NCBI GenBank assembly: GCA_905221605.1 | Contig: CAJNDS010002116.1 | Location: forward strand, 425,241 to 489,240 | Length of the DNA stretch: 64,000 nt | Origin: Symbiodinium natans | Lineage: Eukaryota > Sar > Dinophyceae > Suessiales > Symbiodiniaceae | Direction of reading: 5' to 3' | In this document: positions 36,708 through 45,125 of the stretch, piece by piece | How positions within the stretch are numbered: position 1 is the first letter of the stretch | Layout: every line of letters starts with the position of its first letter | Notes under the pieces: generated by a model | What the model was told of the DNA's origin: nothing | What the model saw: the letters and a program-made list of their open reading frames with translations, nothing else | Database searches by the model: none | Translations under genes and position numbers: made by a program

Positions 36708-39700
36708 TTTCCTCCCAGGCTAACCACTGTGTACTCCTTCTGGGGTACCTGAAGATACGCGTCAGAGATGTCAATCGAGATCATCTCATAGCCTGGTGAA
36801 CTTGCACAAAGTGCAGAAAGCAATTTAATGCTTGAGCTTATGCTCGTCGGGGAGTACAGGGCTGTGAGGTCATAATCCGTCAACCAACGGTATTCTCGTG
36901 CAACCAACCTTGCACGTCTTTTCCACTGGCCCTGCCTGTGTCTCCAGTCTAGGACGTACTTCGTGCTCAACTGCTTTGGCGCTTTACCTTCTGGCGTGGG
37001 CACTGGCTCTCCTTTTTCATCAAGCACAGCTTCTGTGAGCACTTTCATTTCCAAGAGTCTCTCTATCTCAGTTCTTTCGGATTTCGCATCGACCTTTTCC
37101 AAGTCCTCTCTGTCGAGCTTTGGTGGCCCATCGTCATACTCATGGGACCATGTCATTCGTAAGTCTTCGCTTGACTCCTCGGTCTTCTCACTCCATTTTT
37201 CTTGCCACTCTTTTGTCTCTTCAGGGAACATCTTTGTCTCTTCCAGATCAAGGAGCTCATCTCCGTGTTCCTCAGGCTCTTCACTCTTTTCAAATCTTCT
37301 AATGTGGTAGTGAACCACTTCTGCACTCACCCTTGAGGAACTTCCGCTTGCCTCTCCAACTTTCGGCGCTTTTCCGCTCCTTTCTTCCACTTCTCCTGTG
37401 CCTTCGTCCAGCTTTGGACCTTTCTTTGGCGACTCTTCTGCATCCTCCAACGCTTCTCTTGTGTCTCTTTTCATTGCTTCTTGTCTCAACGTTTCCAGTG
37501 AGGTCTCATCTGGGAACAGCTCCTCTTCAGCTTTTCTCTTTCCTTTCACTTCTCCGGGGTCTTCGTCACTTTCTTCACCTGCACTTCCAATTCCTCCTTC
37601 AGACATTGGATCTGACCCTGGAGGGCTGTTACTCGAGGAACTCTTTGAACTCGGTTTTCCCCCTGAACTTGACTGCGGCCTCGCTTCACTTTCTTTCTCC
37701 TTCCCTTCTCTTGGGGCTTCTAGCGGGGGAAGCTCAGGTTCCTCTAAGGGCAAAACCCTTCTCTTCCTTTGTCTCAGTGTTTTGAGCTGATGATCCCACG
37801 GGGCTCCCACAGCTATCTGCAATAGCTCGGGCTGATATGCATCTGCACATCTTCTCATTGTTCTTGCTTTGATCACTCCTCGACTTGTTCCGACTAAGTT
37901 GAGGTTGCTCGCGTAGTCCTTTCCAAGGAACACTCCTTTTTCCCATGGTTCTCCCTTCTCTTGGGCTTTCGGCAACGCTTTAGCAATGATCGCTGATCCA
38001 AAGGGTGCAAGCTTCCCTTTGTACGTTCTGTCCACAGTTGCCTCAAAGGCTGTTCGTCCATCTCTTCCCACGTGATACCGATTTTGCAGCCATGCCGCAT
38101 GTCTAAACGCCCAACTATACAGTGGGACATCGGAACCAATCTTTGTTCCACTTCTTTGCTCTACGGTCGCGAGTAAAGTCTTTGCCAATTTCCTCACTGT
38201 CTGGATATACCGCTCAACGGTCAGTCCTTGGTGCTCGCCTGGAGCGCTGTCTTGTAGCTCCGTCTTCAAGTCATGTCTTGCTCGCACGGCTTGAACTCCT
38301 TTCCGAATGGCAAGCATTGCAGGCTCTGTGTCTGTTCTCAGCACGACGTCACTGTATCCCAACAGTGCAAGAACTCGTGTGACTTCCGCCACTGCGTGGT
38401 TGATAACGGCATCTCCTCCTTTTGTTGGCACCGCGACGGCCAAAAGAAACTTCGTTTCAGAATCAACTCCCACCAGCTGAATTGCTAATGGATCTTTTTC
38501 TCCTTCTTCTCCTTGGGTTCCTGTGAACATAAAGTCCAAACTAAACACTGGTCGCTGAGGCTTCTCCGTACTTTCGTCAAAGTTGTCCTCCCGACTCTTT
38601 GCTGCCTGACAGGCTTCACACCATGATGCCCGAGGCAGGTGCGTCAACTCATGCTTCTCGATCTCTTCCTGGCTCGGGAGCGCAGGTAGTGCTTCTGGGA
38701 TAGGATCTCTTTCAAACTCTTTTCTGATGTCCTCTGAGATTTGCACTGTCGCCTTCAGCTTGTTCGTCGCCACCTCTTTCTTTAGTCTCTGCCACAGGAC
38801 TCCTTTCGAGCCGTTCTTTGACAAATACAAGTACTTGCAAGCTTCCTTCATCTCCTTCAGTTCGCTTGTCGGGGTGATCCTCAGAGGTCCAATAAGCATT
38901 ACTTCTGTCTCGTCTTCCGGGAGTACCGGAATGCCTTTGCTTCGATGCTCTTTCTTTTCCTCTTGTCTCGGAACCACCGCTTCGGTTGTCTCTCCTGTTT
39001 CCATGGGCTGATTTTCTCCTCCAAACTCTTTTTCTCTCTCTTTCAGTCCTTCAAAGCTTCCATAAGCATTGGGCTCTTTGATCTCTTTCTCCAGCAAAGT
39101 GATCATCACTTCAAACCTCTCGTTTGGGGTTCTTCCAAGAGATACGTTCTCTCTATCCTTCCACTCCTCCGAGCACTCAAAGAACTCCAGAGAATTCCAG
39201 TCTACCTCGTTCAGTGGAGAAACTGCGCCTCCTTTTCTTTCAAGCTTCCCCAAGAGGGTTGTTCGATACGGGAAATAGTCACCTTCGCTTCCTTCTCCTT
39301 CATACATGTGGTTCGGGAAATGACCGGTGGGGTCGAATGTTCTTGTCACATCCCAGTCAAACCGCGCCGGAGTTCCATCTTCCAGCACGAACCAGGAATC
39401 TCCAATCTCATTGTGCTGGAGCTCTCTCTTAAGATTCTCTTCCAGCCTTACAGGTTGCACCTTCATCTCTTCAGTCACAACACGACTGATACTCATTATC
39501 GCCATTGAAGAATTTCTCTTGAAGTGCAATGGAACTCGAACAGTTCCTTTCTTCAGCCACAACTTTCCATCTTCGCTTACAGTTCCCCAACCAAGCTTCC
39601 ACATCTTCCCAATCGAGAACAGTGGTTGGGTAACGTTGCCACAAACTGCAGTGTCTGTGATAACCAACTTCTTTCCTGACTCTTTCCAGAAAACGAACTT

Positions 39701-41455
39701 CACTTGCTGCCTCACAGGCAGTGTTGGAATAACTCTTCCCTGTGCATCTTTCAGTCGGTACTCGAAAGTCGAAGGTTCTCCGACCTCTTCTGCCCAATCC
39801 ATAGGCAACACATGACAGTCCGCACCGCTGTCAAGCACAACTTCGCACGACTCAACCTCTTTGCAAACGTTCTTCACAGTCTTCTCATCTTGTAGCGTTC
39901 TCACTTCGCCAACTTCTTCGCCTGTTTGCTTCGAATCGTACCACTCCATCAACTCATCGTGAGGGTCTATCTCACCTTCATCGCTCTCTTCATCTCCCAG
40001 TGTGAGATCGAACTCTTCGAGTCTTCTCACTTCCACCTCATTCATTTTCCAGCTCACTTCATTCAAGTCAAGCTCTTCATCCTGATCTTCCACCTCTTCA
40101 ACTCTTCGAACCATTCTCGCAGCAGAGGCGGTGATGACTCTCACTTGTCCACTCTCGTCGTTGTTCGCTCTCGCATTGCTCCCAGAGCTTCGGTCACCTT
40201 GACCTTGAGTCTCTTCTTCTTCCACGTATCTCACCTTTCCTTTTCCTCCTTTACCTTTATCTCCTTTCTGCCAACAATCCGTGGCTCGATGTCCTGGCTT
40301 GCCACAGATGTAGCAACTTCCTTGAAACTTCGTTGACCCGTAGCCACCTTCCACCGCGCGAACTCCCTTGTTTCTGTCTTTTCCTTTTCCCTTGGACTCT
40401 TTGCCAGTATCCCATTTTCCTTTTCCTTTTCCTTTGTTGGTAAATCTTCCTTTTCCAAAGGACTTTCCTCCTTTCTCTCCTTTACCTTTTCCTTTGTTCC
40501 TTTCCTTTCCATACTTCCCTTTGTCTCCTTTGTAACCTCCTTTCACTCGATCCACTTCCATCGCTTGAGGTCCGTTGTACGGCGTATGCTTTGTTGGTCC
40601 TTCCATGCTGAAGGACTGCAAGATGTTCTCTGCATTCCAAGACTGCGTGCTCCTTTCGTACTCGAGCAACTTCCTTCGGATGTCCGTGTAACTCGTAGTA
40701 GGACTAAGTCCAACCAGAATATGCTTTCTCAACTCATTCGGCAATCCTTTCAGCACCGTGCCGATCTTGAGGTTCTCATCATACCTCGCTCCTGAAACTT
40801 TCTCGTATTCACCCACCAGCTTCTCGTAGGTGAGCAGGTAGTCCAGGATGGAAGTTCCCTTGGTCATCGCTGGGAAACTAACGAGGGCCTGAGCCATTGC
40901 CAGTCCTCTTGTTCTGCTCGACGGCTCCAACTCCTGAAACAACTTCTTCCACACACTGTAGCCATCCTGACTTCCTTCGGACTTCAACAACTTCAGAGGA
41001 CGATTCCTCAGATATGAAGCCAAAATCGCATAGAGCTTGATGCTCCTCTCTTTCTCTTCTTGCGAATACAGAGCCGGATTCAACGGTCCTGACTCTACCC
41101 TAACCAACTCTTCGGCATACTTAGGATCTACAAATCCTACAAACACCCTGAAGCTAAAACTCCAGTCTGGCCATTGTGAAACTTCTTCCTCCAAATTCTT
41201 TGGAGCAAACACTTCTGGACTCTTTACCAGCTTTGCTGCTGAGTCATAACTCCTCTGGCCTGATCCTGCAGATCCTGCAGCTCCAGCCAAAGCATTGGCT
41301 GCTGCGGCCAAACTTCCCATCACTTCTTGAAACGATGCTCCCCCGAGACCTGGGGGCAATCCTCCTCCAGCTGGCCTAGCCATTGGAGTATCGCTTGGAG
41401 TGTCTCCTCCATGCTCTTGAGCTCCTGCTCCAGCAGGATCTCCTTCTTGCATCAC
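36692..41455 (-). CDS. Copia Gag-Pol: Gag, CCHC knuckle, protease, SAP-like segment, integrase, RT N-terminus
   Basis: The 1587-aa frame has a Gag capsid-like region, a KGKG-rich linker, and a CCHC knuckle CYICGKPGHRATDCW near 380-395. The aspartic protease is VVLDSGADCHVLPM (about 540-553). A SAP-like segment, ELKEMKEACKYLYLSKNGSK, lies near 860. The integrase has HELTH...CEACQ, then LDF, RTDTE and TVERY as the DDE residues (about 970, 1038, 1080). Acidic/serine-rich linkers follow. RT begins with RARLVARE and SIDISDAYLQVP (motif A aspartate) but ends in a stop at GGKWYKL, before the expected motif B. The rest is in the next frame at 36707. The break is probably a deletion, so this copy should not make active RT by itself. 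Confidence 0.93.
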   Translation of the reverse strand: MMQEGDPAGAGAQEHGGDTPSDTPMARPAGGGLPPGLGGASFQEVMGSLAAAANALAGAAGSAGSGQRSYDSAAKLVKSPEVFAPKNLEEEVSQWPDWSFSFRVFVGFVDPKYAEELVRVESGPLNPALYSQEEKERSIKLYAILASYLRNRPLKLLKSEGSQDGYSVWKKLFQELEPSSRTRGLAMAQALVSFPAMTKGTSILDYLLTYEKLVGEYEKVSGARYDENLKIGTVLKGLPNELRKHILVGLSPTTSYTDIRRKLLEYERSTQSWNAENILQSFSMEGPTKHTPYNGPQAMEVDRVKGGYKGDKGKYGKERNKGKGKGEKGGKSFGKGRFTNKGKGKGKWDTGKESKGKGKDRNKGVRAVEGGYGSTKFQGSCYICGKPGHRATDCWQKGDKGKGGKGKVRYVEEEETQGQGDRSSGSNARANNDESGQVRVITASAARMVRRVEEVEDQDEELDLNEVSWKMNEVEVRRLEEFDLTLGDEESDEGEIDPHDELMEWYDSKQTGEEVGEVRTLQDEKTVKNVCKEVESCEVVLDSGADCHVLPMDWAEEVGEPSTFEYRLKDAQGRVIPTLPVRQQVKFVFWKESGKKLVITDTAVCGNVTQPLFSIGKMWKLGWGTVSEDGKLWLKKGTVRVPLHFKRNSSMAIMSISRVVTEEMKVQPVRLEENLKRELQHNEIGDSWFVLEDGTPARFDWDVTRTFDPTGHFPNHMYEGEGSEGDYFPYRTTLLGKLERKGGAVSPLNEVDWNSLEFFECSEEWKDRENVSLGRTPNERFEVMITLLEKEIKEPNAYGSFEGLKEREKEFGGENQPMETGETTEAVVPRQEEKKEHRSKGIPVLPEDETEVMLIGPLRITPTSELKEMKEACKYLYLSKNGSKGVLWQRLKKEVATNKLKATVQISEDIRKEFERDPIPEALPALPSQEEIEKHELTHLPRASWCEACQAAKSREDNFDESTEKPQRPVFSLDFMFTGTQGEEGEKDPLAIQLVGVDSETKFLLAVAVPTKGGDAVINHAVAEVTRVLALLGYSDVVLRTDTEPAMLAIRKGVQAVRARHDLKTELQDSAPGEHQGLTVERYIQTVRKLAKTLLATVEQRSGTKIGSDVPLYSWAFRHAAWLQNRYHVGRDGRTAFEATVDRTYKGKLAPFGSAIIAKALPKAQEKGEPWEKGVFLGKDYASNLNLVGTSRGVIKARTMRRCADAYQPELLQIAVGAPWDHQLKTLRQRKRRVLPLEEPELPPLEAPREGKEKESEARPQSSSGGKPSSKSSSSNSPPGSDPMSEGGIGSAGEESDEDPGEVKGKRKAEEELFPDETSLETLRQEAMKRDTREALEDAEESPKKGPKLDEGTGEVEERSGKAPKVGEASGSSSRVSAEVVHYHIRRFEKSEEPEEHGDELLDLEETKMFPEETKEWQEKWSEKTEESSEDLRMTWSHEYDDGPPKLDREDLEKVDAKSERTEIERLLEMKVLTEAVLDEKGEPVPTPEGKAPKQLSTKYVLDWRHRQGQWKRRARLVAREYRWLTDYDLTALYSPTSISSSIKLLSALCASSPGYEMISIDISDAYLQVPQKEYTVVSLGGKWYKL

Positions 41456-41616
41456 ACTTTTCTTCTCTTTCTCACTTCCAGGCTCCTCTCAGCCTCGTTT
41501 ACAGTCTCCCCTAAGGAGCTCGCTTGGCAGCTGGCCCAAGGCTCTTTTGGACTTCAGTCCTCGCTCCTCCAGAGCGCTTTCTTGGGCTCACTTTGAACCA
41601 AAGGTCTAGGCCTTCA

Positions 41617-41628
41617 GCTCCGCTACCA
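41617..41628 (-). other. Primer-binding site of the copia element
   Basis: The coding strand reads TGGTAGCGGAGC directly after the 5' LTR. It resembles the TGGTATCAGAGC site used with initiator-methionine tRNA in many copia elements. A second identical site is at 31446-31457. Confidence 0.8.
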
Positions 41629-41796
41629 TAAAACGATTTAGGGTTCGTTCCAGACCCTTGAACTTGAAACCACAACCGGGCACTTTTTGCTGGGACTCGG
41701 TCTGTTCAGTAGTCCCTTGAGCCTTGTTGGCAGCAGTGAAACGACAAGGAAAAATACTTCTACAAGGGGGCACATGGCTAACCGAAAAGTTTGTTA
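41629..41796 (-). repeat. 5' LTR of the copia element
   Basis: 168 bp, identical to 33182-33349 at a constant offset of 8447. It is followed inward by the PBS and outward by AGGGG. Confidence 0.95.
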
Positions 41797-41989
41797 AGGG
41801 GCCACAGGCAGGGCGAAGGAGAAAGGTGCGGGGAAGCAAAATGGGCAGGCAGGTTTCCAACCTGCCGCGGCTTTTCGCCCGCAGTCAAGCAAAAGAAAGT
41901 GCAAAAGGTTGGCGAAGCAACGTGCCGTGCTGCAACGCCTGCTCTGATAATGCGTGGATGCATACCACGCCGCGCCAACTGGCCGCAGC
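41797..41989 (-). other. Sequence downstream of the PLD-like pseudogene
   Basis: GC-rich and without a clear coding frame. Before the copia insertion it was continuous with 33181 and below. It contains a hairpin (AGGTTTCCAACCT, about 41852-41864). Confidence 0.4.
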
Positions 41990-42523
41990 CTACTCGATAC
42001 CCTGTGGAGCAGTGTTAGGGGCACGAGTGGCGTTGCCAGCAACGTTGGAGCTACTGGCTCGCTCCAACTGAGGGCGCTTTGCAACCGCCTCATCGAGGGA
42101 GAATGCCTCAGCCGACACCCTCTGGAATTCCTCGATGTAGGACTGTGCGACTGGGTGCGTCTTGGGGACCTCAAGCTTAAGCCCTGCCTCCGCATTGGCT
42201 TTGCTGCTTGTGGTAAAATTGAGGCTCCCAATCAGCACCACCGCGCCATCAGGCCGCGGTAGGCATAGGGCCTTGGCATGGTGCAGCCCTTGAATCCCGG
42301 TGCCTACCTTAGCCCCGCGGCCGTCGCGAGCATAGGCGTCGCGCACGGATGTGCCACAACCCACCTTCACTTCGGCACCTGCAGCCGCCAAGCGTTTCAA
42401 CGCTTGCCACTGAAGTTTGGTGCGGTGACATTGCCCCATGTCGGCGACAATCCGAACGCTTGCGCCCTTGCTAAGCGACGCTTCGATTGCCTCGATGCAG
42501 GATGGGCAATCTAAGCTGTACAC
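41990..42523 (-). pseudogene. PLD-type (HKD) nuclease-like domain, end of the Tpt1-polyprotein
   Basis: The frame encodes IEASLSKGASVRIVADMGQ, a strand-helix-strand typical of the phospholipase D superfamily. Then follows HHAKALCLPRPDGAVVLIGS with LNFT, matching the single HKD motif (H-x-K...D...G-S-x-N) of nuclease-type members. Small one-motif members act as dimeric nucleases. Coding continues upstream in another frame (a stretch reading KEAEFLAGGPYVQAAQTLLG, about 42540-42630), and two further frame changes separate it from the SWIM-containing frame. The gene is therefore decayed. It is the C-terminal module of the locus that begins with the Tpt1 domain. Confidence 0.55.
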
Positions 42524-43905
42524 GAATGTAGATCACATCCTCTGCTGCTCCAGACCCAAGCAGCGTTTGGGCGGCCTGAACGTATGGCCCGCCCGCAAGG
42601 AATTCCGCTTCTTTGACTGGAGACTCCTAGCGGGGGCTGGGCCCTTGTTCCTCCGGCCTGGTGTGCGCGCCACAGTGGCAGTGGCGGCACGTTGCACGGA
42701 GCCGGACTGTGCGTGGGCTGCGCTCGCTCCATCTGCTGGGGCCGCGGCCAGGTCACGACCCGCGAGCCCCTGAAAGCAGGAGAGCCCGCGGCTCTTGGCC
42801 GCAAGTTGGGAGAAACATCCTTCACTGTTCCCAAACCCAACACAACCTTACCCTTAGCCAGGGCTTCGGAGGCGGTACTCCGAATGGAGTCTGTGAGCGC
42901 AGGACCCGCGCCTCGCTGGGCCGCGTGCAAAAACCCTAGGGAACGAGCGGTGTCCATTGCGGCATCGCAATGCCCGCAGCGTCCTTCTGCCAGGTAAGCA
43001 CGACAGCCACAGGCAGCTGTCTCCTCCTTGAGGTGCACCCAAACCTTATGGGTCACCCCTTTCTTGGAGCTCGCGACCTCAAACGTCGCTTCGGAGCCAA
43101 GGAGCTGAGACAGCCGCGCCTCAGGGGCCGCGGTGTTGCCATGTCGCATATGCGCAATGCGATTGGCAACGGCACGACTCACGTACCACAGAACAGCGCC
43201 GCACAAAATCACTACTACCAGAGTGATGGCCGTTCCGGCGACCCACACGGTCCGCCTGGCCCCATGACCGATTTCCTCGACTACGTCGGCCGAAACCGTT
43301 GCAACCGCGTGCATGGAGTCCTCGACAACATGCACAACCCCGCGGTGCAACTGCAAGGCAATCGGCGCCGACGCTGCAGCCGCCAGGCCCCACCAACCGT
43401 TGATGTTCCCGTTGAGGGCGTGCATCAACCGATTGAGGAGCCCGCGACCCAGGAAAAAGGGGGTCCGCGGCGGAAGCGGAACACTTGGCGGCGGCCGGGC
43501 CGACCCGCACGGGAAGGCTGGGACCCAGCTTGTGCTTGGGCGGGGTTGGAGCGCGGCAACAATGCCCGCGGCGAAAGCGCCCCAGGCGTACTTGCCCCTC
43601 CCCTTGGGCTTGCCCTTGGCATCGGACTTGCCTCTGCCCTTCGGCTTGCCCTGGCCCTTGCCACGGGCGTCTGCCCAAGCACTCCAAGGGGTCGCGGCCC
43701 TTGCCGTACGTCGCCTCTTCGCGACGTCTCTTGCCGCCCCTCTTCTTGTGTTTATTTCTAAGAAGAGGTTGGATGGTTTCTTGGTCCATCGCGCGATTGG
43801 CCAGAAGGATCTCGTACTCCAGCTCGTCCTGGCTGCTTTCGGAGCCCGAGTCCCTCTCTTCGCCGCGCCGCGGATCAGGGATCCCGCGGAAACGACCTCT
43901 GCCAA
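42511..43905 (-). pseudogene. Membrane-spanning, SWIM zinc-finger segment of the Tpt1-polyprotein
   Basis: The useful part of this frame runs from about 43690 (KGQGKPKGRGKSDAKGKPKG basic linker) to about 42780. It contains a hydrophobic helix, AGTAITLVVVILCGAVLWYV (about residues 222-241), then VWVHLKEETAACGCRAYLAE followed by GRCGHC. C-x-C...C-x-H fits a SWIM zinc finger. Upstream of 43690 the natural reading is in the frame of 43121-43957; downstream of 42780 it shifts again. The frame carries intact modules but cannot be translated as one protein without several shifts. A gypsy-type Gag remnant at the window's right end also has a membrane helix, which may be related. Confidence 0.5.
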
Positions 43906-44350
43906 GCGGAGAGGCGTGCTGCACCGAAAGCACAGCTGCCTGAATGAAAGGTTCCATTCATAGCAGTTAGGGCACTGCCACCCTGCTATGCGGAGCGCCT
44001 CGCTGATGTGATCATCGCGCTCTGCCTTCTCGGCCTGGCGCCGCTCCCGCTTCTTGGCGCGCTCGGCCGCCCGCGCCTCCTCGGCCGCCTGGAGGGCTTC
44101 AGCGAGTTCCTCATCGCTGAGAAGCCTCGCGGCATCTGCCCGCGCTTGCTGTTCTTCAAGCTCTTCGGCAGAAAACCTCCGCCGCCATTGCTCCGGCGCG
44201 GTTTGAGGATCTACCTTCCACCACCCGATGTCGATCCCGTTGATCCATCGGCCGTCGCACGGGGCGCCCGCGTTCGGGCCGCCCGCGTGCGTGGTGAGGC
44301 ACTGGTCCTCGGTGACCGGGTCAATGGCTTCGCAGAAGAAGCACCGCCAG
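43690..44350 (-). pseudogene. Zinc-finger segment of the Tpt1-polyprotein (RanBP2-type and Cys/His-rich)
   Basis: Minus-strand reading from about 44350 gives FFCEAIDPVTEDQCLTTHAG, then a long charged helix (EELEEQQARADAARLLSDEE). Near 43920-43990 it gives GWQCPNCYEWN followed by QLCFRCSTPL. The latter is a W-x-C-x2-C-x3-N-x6-C-x2-C RanBP2-type zinc ribbon. After a frame change near 43930 the frame at 43121-43957 continues with an acidic segment and KHKKRGGKRRREE. The neighbours on both sides are in other frames. These are RNA/protein-binding modules in known families. Confidence 0.5.
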
Positions 44351-45125
44351 CTGCCGTAGGGTAAAAGCGGCCTTCGACGTAGGCTCGGTTGGCTGGGAGG
44401 GCGACATCGTCCGCCTCATCCGCGGTGCCCTCCTCCATCTTAACCGATACCTCCTCGTCTTTGACAACCTCAGCTTCCTCCTCCTGTTCCTCCTTGACCA
44501 GGGGCTCTTTCTCCTCCCGGCCAACTTTGAGGTGGGACTCAGCGCGAACCTCGGCGCGCATCAGAATGACGTCAAGGCTGTCCGCGGCTGGGTCGCCCGC
44601 GAAGAAGGAATCGATCTCCTGGGCATGGAGATCGTCAAGAGGCGTCACCAGGTCTGGCGAATAATCCTGTTTGGAACGACGCTCCGCAAGGCGTTGCTGA
44701 ACGTCGCCCTTCGGTGGCTCGAGGGCCCGCCCGCGCGGAGCTGCTTCCCGCGTAGGTCTCGGCTCGGCCTCCTCTTTGGGCTCGCTCTTGGGCGTGGACC
44801 CTCCACTGCTGCTCTCTGGAGCGGGATCCAGCTCCGGGTCATCGCGAAGCCACCCCGGCGGATGACTACCACCATAAATGTGGTGCGACCCGTCCTCAAG
44901 CTGGATTCGGTCCCCTCTCTTCAGGAGCGGGACCTTCGAGTGATCGTACCCATTGGCTTTGTGGTACCGAATCACTCGGAGCATGGGCACCTCCCCATAC
45001 TCACCGTCCTTTCCTCGGCGGAACAACCGTCCCCGCCAGTCTTGACGAAAAGGGTCAAGAGGTGCGGAGGGGCTGATCCCCAGGTTGGGCGGAAGAGAGG
45101 CGCCATGGCAGGCCGCCTGATGCAA
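44211..45125 (-). pseudogene. Linker segment of the Tpt1-polyprotein
   Basis: This frame continues the Tpt1-domain frame after a break near 45125. The first residues, MHQAACHG, complete a C2H2-like finger whose Cys half (YGCSAPGCGLAFESL) is in the upstream frame. A globular patch follows (LFRRGKDGEYGEVPMLRVIR), then an acidic/lysine-rich linker. Near 44350 the natural reading moves to yet another frame. A zinc finger split by the frame change is direct evidence of an indel. No catalytic domain is seen here. Confidence 0.5.

Larger units (their letters stand above)
33182..41796 (-). mobile_element. Complete Ty1/copia-type LTR retrotransposon
   Basis: It is 8615 bp with identical 168-bp LTRs and a 5-bp duplication AGGGG at 33177-33181 and 41797-41801. 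The PBS abuts the 5' LTR and a polypurine tract abuts the 3' LTR. Domain order is Gag, protease, integrase, RT, RNase H, as in copia, plus a third ORF. LTR ends are TA...TA on the coding strand (TAACAAAC...GTTTTA) rather than TG...CA, one of the non-canonical end types known in copia elements. Identical LTRs indicate a very recent insertion. Confidence 0.95.

Noticed and set aside
43121-43957. Full 278-aa arginine/proline-rich frame as a gene
   Set aside because: Only its first part (to about 43690) looks coding; the rest is a shadow of the SWIM-containing frame.
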